This document shows positions 7,494 to 13,939 of a DNA stretch of 16,343 nucleotides, one piece after another. Below the pieces are notes generated by a model that was given only the letters and a program-made list of their open reading frames with translations, had not been told where the DNA came from and did no database searches. The DNA comes from Promethearchaeota archaeon (GTDB lineage: Archaea > Asgardarchaeota > Lokiarchaeia > Sigyniarchaeales > SOKP01): positions 1 to 16,343 of the forward strand of contig JAGXNU010000004.1 in assembly GCA_019894815.1 (NCBI GenBank), read 5' to 3'. The translations under genes were made by a program, and so were the position numbers. Position 1 is the stretch's first letter; each line of letters starts with the position of its first letter.

Positions 7494-8432
7494 ATGGAAG
7501 GTCCTCGAACTCATTTAGCACATCTTCTTCTCATTGGGGGATGTCTCACAATTGTAATTTTATTTACAATCATCAGAATATTAAATTATTATATCGAATT
7601 TCCAGATTTAATTGCTCTAAGTAAAGATATTGATTTTAAATTACTCATATTAGGGTATGAGCAAAATGGATTAATAGACTTTTATATACCACTAGAGGAA
7701 CTTCCTTCTTGGATGCCTGAATGGCCACCATATTACTTATATTTCTGGTACTTCATTTTTCTTCCAATGGGATGGTTTACATCCGAATTTTTGCCAATAA
7801 GTCTTCTAATATGGAATGTTTTAAGTGTCGGGTTAGTGATTTTTGTAGGGATTAGGTGCTATGATCGTTTTGAGAATGAAAAAGATATGTTGATTTTCTT
7901 TACTTTCATGCTTGTTGGGTATATAATTGATTGTTGGTATGGTAATTCGAATTTCCTCATTTTTTTATTCCTATATCTTTCTTATGACTTTTTAGAGAAA
8001 AATAAAAAGTGGATTTCAGGTATATTTTTCACGCTAGCTACTTTCAAAATTAATGGATTCTTATTTCTTCCTGTAATTTTATTAAGCAAGAAAATCAAAT
8101 TTAAAGATTTAATATACTATCTCATACCTTTTACAATTGTATGTCTACCTTATGTAATCTTCCCAGATTTCCTTGGTCAGATGTTATATAATTGGGCTCA
8201 CAGTGATGTTGGAATTCAAGGCTTAACACCTTTAGACTCCATATTCTGGAAAGCTTTGCAACCTTCTCATCTAATGTATATGAGTTTCTTATATTTAATT
8301 TACTTTGAACACCTTGAAGAAGGAATAAGAAAAATGTGGATAAGAAGGTTTGTACTTACAACTATTTTTACTTATTACGCTTATACTGCAGTAATAGTAT
8401 CAATAATACCAGCAATTCAGATGTGGTTATGA
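7494..8432 (+). CDS. Multi-pass membrane protein, GT87-like (polyprenyl-phosphate-sugar glycosyltransferase)
   Basis: A 312-residue protein with about eight or nine predicted membrane segments, including residues 10-32, 80-97, 100-121, 131-147, 151-167, 173-197, 205-225 and 285-309. The arrangement resembles the GT-C fold of family GT87 (DUF2029). It has an acidic loop before the second helix (LIDFYIPLEELP), then WPPYYLYFWYFIFLPMGWF. The GT87-like GNSNFLIFLFLYLSYDFLEK (G150-N151) is followed by a basic turn and GIFFTLATFKINGFLFLP with K185. Such enzymes transfer a sugar, usually mannose, from a lipid-phosphate carrier outside the membrane. At 312 residues it is shorter than the usual 380-450, so the C-terminal helices may be reduced. 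Its last Leu codon, TTA, is on the other strand the TAA stop of mutS. It interrupts the mutS-mutL pair with no evident functional tie. The fold call is moderate and the substrate unknown. Confidence 0.72.
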   Translation: MEGPRTHLAHLLLIGGCLTIVILFTIIRILNYYIEFPDLIALSKDIDFKLLILGYEQNGLIDFYIPLEELPSWMPEWPPYYLYFWYFIFLPMGWFTSEFLPISLLIWNVLSVGLVIFVGIRCYDRFENEKDMLIFFTFMLVGYIIDCWYGNSNFLIFLFLYLSYDFLEKNKKWISGIFFTLATFKINGFLFLPVILLSKKIKFKDLIYYLIPFTIVCLPYVIFPDFLGQMLYNWAHSDVGIQGLTPLDSIFWKALQPSHLMYMSFLYLIYFEHLEEGIRKMWIRRFVLTTIFTYYAYTAVIVSIIPAIQMWL

Positions 8433-11357
8433 TTTTGTTAGAAATTCTTTAAGTTCAATTAACTTTTTCATTGCATCGATAGGCGTCATTGAATTGAGAT
8501 CGATTTTATTAAATTCCTCAATGACATTTTTAAGGGATTTATCTATAGTACTGATGGGGTTGAATAAAGTTGTTTGAACATATTTTTTCTTTTTAGAAAG
8601 ATTCTCTTCAGCAATATTAGTATTTATGATTTGCTTTAAATTCATATCGAGTTGTTTTTTTATTTCCTCTAATTCATAACTTTTTTTTCCCAAATCTCGT
8701 TCCTTTTCACTTAGATCTTCCTCACACTTATTTAATTCGCCTAACTTGTGTTGGACTTCAATGGTTAGTTTTTCTAATTCTATTTTCTTTTCTTCTACAT
8801 ATTTCTCATGGTATTTTCCTTTTCCAATTCCATTCCCGTTTTCTTTTACAGTAGCTTTGAATGGATCCTTATCTTCAATTTGGTCAAGAATTTCAAAAGC
8901 GCGAATAATTACATCATCTGGGAGCCCCGCTAATTTTGCAACGTGAATTCCATATGATTTATCTGTACTTCCAGTTCTCAGCTTTCTAATAAAGTTAATG
9001 CTTCCATCATCGTTCTCAATAATATCTAAATGATAATTCTTAATTCGAGGCATATCAATTTCAGTTAATTGATGATAGTGAGTGCTAAAAAGAGTTTTAG
9101 CTTTTATCTCATGCAATTTTTCTAGTGTAGCCATTGCAATACTTTGTCCATCGCTCGTGCTCGTTCCTCTTCCTAATTCATCTATGATGATTAAACTTTT
9201 CTGCGTCGAATTATGAAGAATTTTTGCTGTTTCAGTCATTTCAATCATGAAAGTACTTAATCTACGAGCTAAATCATCAGATGCACCAATTCTGGTGAAT
9301 ATTTTGTCAACTATACCAATTTTAGCAGATTGTGCAGGCACAAAACATCCCATTTGAGCAATGATGCATATTAATGCTACTTGCCGCAAGTACGTACTTT
9401 TTCCTGCCATATTCGGGCCAGTGATTATTAATATCTGCTCTTTTTTTGTATCTAAATAGCAATCATTTGGAATAAATTGATCTGTAAGATTAATCTGCTC
9501 GACTACAGGATGTCTTCCTTGTTTGATGATAATTTTATCATCATGAGAAATAATTGGACGTGAATAATTATATTTTTCAGCAATTTCAGCAAAACAAGAT
9601 AAAACATCAATAAATGCAATGCTTTTGGCAGTTTCTAATATTTTAATAGTTTTTCCTACCACTTTTTCTCGAATTTTGCTGTAAATTTCATGTTCTAGAT
9701 CATTTATTTTTTCTTCAGCAACTACAATTTTTTCTTCCAACTTTTTCAATTCAGCACTAGTATATCTCTTGGCGTTCTTTAATGTTTGTCGCTCGACATA
9801 TTCATCTGGTATCTTAGATATATTTCTTAGAGTATTGAAAGTTATTTGAATATAATACCCCAATATGTTATTATGCCCAATTTTTATTCCTGTTGTCAAT
9901 TTCAATCGTGATTTTTGCTCTTCCTCATAATCGAGAATGTATTTTTTTCCATTCTGCAAGAGATCTATTAATTCATCAACTTTTTCATCAAAGCCAAATT
10001 TGATCATGTTTCCTTCTTTTATGGTTGTTGGTGGATCATCCCTTATTGAAACTTCAATTAAACTTCTAATTTCTCGGAACTCATCGATATTTTTCAAATA
10101 ATCATCAATTTCTGGAATCTTTGATTTTTCCAACAAAATTTTAATTTTAGGAATTTTTTCTAAAGAATTCTTAATATGGATTAAATCCCGAGCATTAGAA
10201 TTGTTTGAGTAATTAATGCGATTAATATGACGTTCTAAATCTCCCAATATTTTCAATTCTTCTCTTAAATCAGATCTTAAGAACACGTCATCCTTAAATT
10301 TTTGTACAATGGATAGTCGTCCATTAATTTCTTCAATATTAGTGAGTGGTTGTAACATGATTTTTTTTAGTAATCTGGCTCCCATGGGAGTATGGGTAAG
10401 GTTAAAAATCGAAAATAAAGTCACATCCTTACCTTTTTCCCACAAAGAAGATACAAGTTCTAAATTTCTCTGGGTAACATAATCAAGATGTAGTATACTT
10501 CCTTCTTGAATAGAGTTAATTTTAAAAATGTTGGGAAGAATATCTCTTTGAGTTTCCTTCAAGAATGCAAGCAATCCACCACTGGCTTGAATAGCGAGTT
10601 TATTATCTTCAATCCCAAAACCTTCAAGGTTAGATATCTCGAAATGCCGTGTAATTAAACTATATGCATTATCAAAATTAAAGGCAAAATCGTCGTACGA
10701 TTTGAGTAAGGCATTAGTTAAATCGTTTAATACTAAAAAGAGTTTCTCGTCCTTCTTTAGTTCAGATGGAATAATAACTTCAACTGGATCATATTGTGAA
10801 AAGAGACTTAACATCCTTCCTTGAGGATCATCATGTTTTGATAGATATTCAGTGGTCACGAATTCTCCAGTCGATATATCAACAAAGGCTATCCCAAAAC
10901 CGCGCCTTTCCTTGATTAGAGAACATAAATAATTATTTTCCTGTGAATTAAGCATATCAGGTTCTATTATGGTTCCAGGAGACATTATCCTGACGACACC
11001 TCGCTTTACTATTCTCCCTTTCACCGTGGTAGGATCTTCTAATTGATCAACTACAACAACTGTTTGTCCCAAGTTAACTAGGTTTTTAATATAACTACTT
11101 GCGTGATAAGGAATCCCTGCTAACGGATACGCGTCAGAACCTATTTTTCTCTGAGTTAAAGTGATTCCTAATAGAGCTGATACTCTAACAGCATCATCAT
11201 AGAAAAATTCATAGAAATCTCCCATTCTATACGCAATCACGTGATTAGGATATTTTTCCTTATAAGTTTGCTTCACGCTGAACCAGTGCTTCATCATGGG
11301 GGTGAGGTTTTTTATTTGAAGATCCTCAGAAGTAATGTTATTCGTCATTATTATCAT
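8427..11357 (-). CDS. mutS: DNA mismatch repair protein MutS with extra coiled-coil region
   Basis: Recognises base mismatches and small loops as a dimer and recruits MutL using ATP. About 976 residues from ATG 11357. The mismatch-binding motif GDFYEFF is intact (F48 and E50, equivalent to E. coli F36 and E38). Core, lever and clamp regions follow (LDYVTQRNLEL, MGARLLKKIMLQPL, GHNNILGYYIQITF). The ATPase has Walker A GPNMAGKST (647-655), Walker B LIIIDELGRGTSTSDG (D726-E727) and STHYHQL. A linker KENGNGIGKGK and a heptad-like charged segment (about residues 853-925) separate the ATPase from a C-terminal QTTLF (Q928) and the usual TPIDAMKKLIELKEFL helix. MutS1 is usually 850-880 residues, so the coiled coil accounts for the excess. 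Start: TTG 11360 also opens the frame, and ATG 11348 is a second candidate; no ribosome-binding site decides. It diverges from the crotonase gene and overlaps the GT87-like gene tail to tail. Confidence 0.97.
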   Translation of the reverse strand: MIIMTNNITSEDLQIKNLTPMMKHWFSVKQTYKEKYPNHVIAYRMGDFYEFFYDDAVRVSALLGITLTQRKIGSDAYPLAGIPYHASSYIKNLVNLGQTVVVVDQLEDPTTVKGRIVKRGVVRIMSPGTIIEPDMLNSQENNYLCSLIKERRGFGIAFVDISTGEFVTTEYLSKHDDPQGRMLSLFSQYDPVEVIIPSELKKDEKLFLVLNDLTNALLKSYDDFAFNFDNAYSLITRHFEISNLEGFGIEDNKLAIQASGGLLAFLKETQRDILPNIFKINSIQEGSILHLDYVTQRNLELVSSLWEKGKDVTLFSIFNLTHTPMGARLLKKIMLQPLTNIEEINGRLSIVQKFKDDVFLRSDLREELKILGDLERHINRINYSNNSNARDLIHIKNSLEKIPKIKILLEKSKIPEIDDYLKNIDEFREIRSLIEVSIRDDPPTTIKEGNMIKFGFDEKVDELIDLLQNGKKYILDYEEEQKSRLKLTTGIKIGHNNILGYYIQITFNTLRNISKIPDEYVERQTLKNAKRYTSAELKKLEEKIVVAEEKINDLEHEIYSKIREKVVGKTIKILETAKSIAFIDVLSCFAEIAEKYNYSRPIISHDDKIIIKQGRHPVVEQINLTDQFIPNDCYLDTKKEQILIITGPNMAGKSTYLRQVALICIIAQMGCFVPAQSAKIGIVDKIFTRIGASDDLARRLSTFMIEMTETAKILHNSTQKSLIIIDELGRGTSTSDGQSIAMATLEKLHEIKAKTLFSTHYHQLTEIDMPRIKNYHLDIIENDDGSINFIRKLRTGSTDKSYGIHVAKLAGLPDDVIIRAFEILDQIEDKDPFKATVKENGNGIGKGKYHEKYVEEKKIELEKLTIEVQHKLGELNKCEEDLSEKERDLGKKSYELEEIKKQLDMNLKQIINTNIAEENLSKKKKYVQTTLFNPISTIDKSLKNVIEEFNKIDLNSMTPIDAMKKLIELKEFLTKS

Positions 11358-11382
11358 CAATTATTTTTATTGAAATAAATAT

Positions 11383-11394
11383 ACGTGGAGTATA
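11383..11394 (-). promoter_or_regulatory. mutS promoter-proximal element TATA-c-TCCACGT
   Basis: Read toward mutS, the sequence is TATA, C, TCCACGT. A TATA box here would set transcription to begin near 11366, giving a leader of roughly 9-18 bases. The same TCCACGT follows a TATA at 11483-11495 facing the crotonase gene, which makes it a candidate operator shared by both divergent promoters. The sequences are seen directly; the function is inferred. Confidence 0.4.
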
Positions 11395-11482
11395 ATTATT
11401 TATTAGAAATTTATTCTAATTATTACAGATTTAATAATTGACTCATTCAACTACAGCTTTATTCACTTTCTATTAAAGTTTT

Positions 11483-11495
11483 TATAGTTCCACGT
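11483..11495 (+). promoter_or_regulatory. Crotonase promoter-proximal element TATA-gt-TCCACGT
   Basis: TATA, GT, TCCACGT lies 37 bases before ATG 11533. A transcription start about 26 bases past the TATA centre falls near 11511, giving a leader of about 22 bases. It mirrors the element facing mutS 88 bases away. The placement also argues against translation from the GTG at 11494, which would lie upstream of the mRNA start. Confidence 0.4.
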
Positions 11496-11532
11496 GTTTT
11501 TAACAATATCATATAATAAAGTGATTAAAAGC

Positions 11533-12321
11533 ATGTCGGATGATAGGATCTTATTTTACGAGGTTAAGGGAAGAGTTGCACAGATTACTTTAAATAGACC
11601 AAAAGCAGCCCACTCATTTAATTTACCACTAATGAAAAAACTTCATGAATCTCTCCTAACAGCGGATCAAGACGAGAGAGTGAAGTGTATTCTGTTGAAA
11701 AGCACGGGGAATAAAGTATTTAGTTCGGGAATAGATATAAAAAGTACAACTCCAGGAGATTTGGAATATTTAGAGAGCATGAGAATATATGGAAGGAAAA
11801 ATACGCAGTACATGCTACTAATGAAAAAACCGATTGTCGTGCAAGTTCAAGGTACAGCCATAGGATATGGAATGGAATTGATAATGGCTTCTGATTTAAG
11901 AATTTTTGCAGATAAACCTAAGGAAGAAATGTTCTTTAGGATGCCAGAAATAGCTATTTCAATATATCCTCAAACAGGTGCTACCATTTTACCGCTATTA
12001 TCATTTGGATTGTCATATGCAAAAAATATATTATTTACAGCGGATGAATTTGGATTGGAAGAACTAAAGAATCTCAATTTTCCAACAAGGATATTTTCTC
12101 CAGATAAATTAGAGATAGAAACTAAAAAATTCATTAGAACCTTTAGTAAAAGAATGGAATCGTTCATGTTCTTGGTCAAATCATCTCTTACCTTAATGAA
12201 CAATAAGATGATTGAGCGATGGTATGATTTAGAAGATAAATGTGGAGAAATTGCATATCAAAAGAAATCACAAAAAGAAATGGAAGAATTTATTAAAAAC
12301 TTATATGAAAAATATCCTTGA
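11533..12321 (+). CDS. Enoyl-CoA hydratase/isomerase (crotonase) family protein
   Basis: Crotonase-fold protein of 262 residues from ATG 11533, the normal length. Likely hydrates or isomerises an acyl-CoA; the exact reaction is unknown. The oxyanion-hole strand reads KVFSSGIDIKS, and the second reads GTAIGYGMELIMASDLRIFAD. The two glutamates used by true hydratases (rat E144 and E164) align with E115 in GMEL and E139 in MPEIAIS, with a four-residue insertion between them. The glycine-rich IPGAGGTQR stretch of hydratases is here IYPQTGATILP, so the substrate pocket differs from the standard enzyme. Earlier in-frame GTG codons at 11494 and 11521 exist, but the ATG gives the usual N-terminus (SDDRILFYEVKGRVAQITLN) and fits the promoter-like element. 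The gene diverges from mutS and converges on the hydrolase gene, 9 bases away. No thiolase or dehydrogenase lies beside it, so a complete beta-oxidation cluster is not evident. Confidence 0.9.
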   Translation: MSDDRILFYEVKGRVAQITLNRPKAAHSFNLPLMKKLHESLLTADQDERVKCILLKSTGNKVFSSGIDIKSTTPGDLEYLESMRIYGRKNTQYMLLMKKPIVVQVQGTAIGYGMELIMASDLRIFADKPKEEMFFRMPEIAISIYPQTGATILPLLSFGLSYAKNILFTADEFGLEELKNLNFPTRIFSPDKLEIETKKFIRTFSKRMESFMFLVKSSLTLMNNKMIERWYDLEDKCGEIAYQKKSQKEMEEFIKNLYEKYP

Positions 12322-12330
12322 TTTAAAATT

Positions 12331-13176
12331 TTACTTGTGTTTTTCTAGCCAGACCCACATATCTCTATACACTTGTGCGCGACCCTTCTCATTCCACAAT
12401 TCATTAAGGAATCCATCATACAGTCGTAATCTCTTGTCTTGGCTCTTAATCCCTTCATAGAAGTTCTTTGTAGCTTCATTATCATTTATTTTATCTTTTT
12501 CAGCTTGTAAAATTAGAATAGGACATAAAAATCTCGAAACATTTTCCATTACCCACTTCATAGATCTTTCCATTTCAGCAGCAGTTCTTAATGATATAAA
12601 ATCTATTTTCTTCTTATCTGCAATATGACTTCTTAAGATTTTAAGATCACTGGTTAAGAGGTTCTGATCAATCACCATTTTAATCGTTTTACTAGGAGAA
12701 ATTTTTGATAAGGGTGCCGCTATTTTATTACCAAGCTTCTTGGTAAATGAAAAATTTTTAGCCAAGCGAATCATTGGAGAAGAAACTATAACTCCAGGTA
12801 AACTTGGATGTTCAATCGCATATAACAAACAAACTAATCCACCAAATGAATGCCCCATCAAAAAAATCTTTTTTTCACTAGCTTCCAATTTTACAATATC
12901 CATAAAAAGAACGATATCTTTTTGAAGATGATCCATGCTATCAATATGTCCAGGAACGCCTCCATCATTTCTCCAATGACCCCTTAAATCGAAACTATAA
13001 ATAGCATATCCTTCTTTAGTAAAGTATTCAGCAGGCACTTTCATTCTATCGGAATGAGTCCCCCATCCATGAAGTGCTATTATATATGCCTTGATATCCT
13101 TATCTTCTGGTAACCAGTATTGATAGAACAACTTCTTGTTTTCTCTTCCCTCAAAAAATCCTGTTCCAGTTTTCAT
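12331..13176 (-). CDS. Monoacylglycerol-lipase-like alpha/beta hydrolase lacking the catalytic histidine
   Basis: A 281-residue member of the serine-hydrolase group that contains monoglyceride lipases and lysophospholipases (Hydrolase_4 type). The oxyanion region ALHGWGTHSDR, the FDLRGHWRNDGG segment and the nucleophile elbow GHSFGG (S110) are clear, as is the acid in LQAEKDKIND (D228). The family's third triad residue normally sits in YxGxYHExxNE, 30 residues after the Asp (human enzyme D239 to H269). Here that place reads YDGFLNELWNE, with asparagine at 258 (codon AAT, one base from CAT). RGHG is also altered to RGHW. The protein may be a pseudoenzyme, may use another base, or may reflect a sequencing error; the reading frame is otherwise healthy. 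There is no signal peptide or membrane anchor. It starts at ATG 13176 and diverges from the gamma-subunit gene across 149 bases. Confidence 0.88.
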   Translation of the reverse strand: MKTGTGFFEGRENKKLFYQYWLPEDKDIKAYIIALHGWGTHSDRMKVPAEYFTKEGYAIYSFDLRGHWRNDGGVPGHIDSMDHLQKDIVLFMDIVKLEASEKKIFLMGHSFGGLVCLLYAIEHPSLPGVIVSSPMIRLAKNFSFTKKLGNKIAAPLSKISPSKTIKMVIDQNLLTSDLKILRSHIADKKKIDFISLRTAAEMERSMKWVMENVSRFLCPILILQAEKDKINDNEATKNFYEGIKSQDKRLRLYDGFLNELWNEKGRAQVYRDMWVWLEKHK

Positions 13177-13325
13177 GATAAAATATTCTTCGATTATTGT
13201 AATAAGAAATGGGAATAATGTATTATAAAATTTGATTCTATTTTAATTACCGAAATTTTTTATTGAAAAGCCTCTTTCATATACAATAATATACTCTAAT
13301 AGGAACTTACAAAGTTAGAACAATA

Positions 13326-13925
13326 ATGAATGAAATCAGTCCAGAAAATGATTTAATAACTCTAATTATTTTAGGGAGAGGCGGTCAGGGTGCAGTTACT
13401 GCGTGTGAGATAATAGCTGAAGCAGCGTATATGAGTGGAAACTTTATTGACGTACACGCATATCCTTCTTTTGGTGCTGAAAGAAGGGGTGCTCCTGTTC
13501 AAGCATATGCAAAATTGTCGAGAAAACATAAAATTTGGGATAGAGCACAAATACAGCATCCTAATATTCTAATTGTTTTTGATGAAACTGTATTGGATTA
13601 TGAAATCATCTCGTCTCTACATAAAAATGGAATTTTTATAATCAACTCGGATAAAGAACCGGAATTTTTTTCCAAAAAATATAATTTCAGCGATGAGACT
13701 AAAATCGTTGTAGCGGATATAAGCAAGTTAGCTCTCGATAAAGACTTAACGATTGATGGAAATCCTATAATAAACACTCCTATTCTAGGTCTTCTTTCTA
13801 AAGCATTTCCCGATTTAAATCTTACAAATTTAAAAAAAGTTGTTCTTAATAGATTAGGTGAAAAGTTAGGAGTTCTTAATTATGAGTTGATTGAAGAAGG
13901 ATATCATTTAGCTAAAATTCTTTGA
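13326..13925 (+). CDS. Stand-alone 2-oxoacid:ferredoxin oxidoreductase gamma subunit (PorG/VorG-like)
   Basis: A 199-residue protein matching the gamma subunit of four-subunit pyruvate or branched-chain 2-oxoacid:ferredoxin oxidoreductases. Diagnostic stretches are ILGRGGQGAVTACEIIAEAA near the N-terminus, then YPSFGAERRGAPVQAYAKLS and ILIVFDETVLD. NTPILGLLSKAFPDL near residue 155 is typical of PorG. In the usual operon the gamma gene is followed by delta (ferredoxin-like), alpha and beta genes. Here the next gene is a convergent histidine kinase 14 bases away, and no partner gene lies in the window. It differs from the IorB encoded earlier (AERRGAPV rather than HGLAQREGA), so it is not a second IorB. 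The partners are presumably elsewhere in the genome. ATG 13326 lacks an obvious ribosome-binding site. The substrate cannot be decided from gamma alone. Confidence 0.86.
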   Translation: MNEISPENDLITLIILGRGGQGAVTACEIIAEAAYMSGNFIDVHAYPSFGAERRGAPVQAYAKLSRKHKIWDRAQIQHPNILIVFDETVLDYEIISSLHKNGIFIINSDKEPEFFSKKYNFSDETKIVVADISKLALDKDLTIDGNPIINTPILGLLSKAFPDLNLTNLKKVVLNRLGEKLGVLNYELIEEGYHLAKIL

Positions 13926-13939
13926 ATTTAAAAATTGCA

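Noticed and set aside
11358..11360. TTG start for mutS
   Set aside because: An ATG follows immediately at 11357; there is no reason to prefer the rarer codon.
11402..11420. ATTAGAA/TTCTAAT seven-base hairpin in the mutS/crotonase gap
   Set aside because: Short and entirely AT-rich apart from one pair; expected by chance at this composition. The TCCACGT pair is more convincing.
11494..11532. GTG start extending the crotonase by 13 residues
   Set aside because: The added residues do not resemble the family N-terminus, and the codon overlaps the promoter-like element, probably upstream of the mRNA start.
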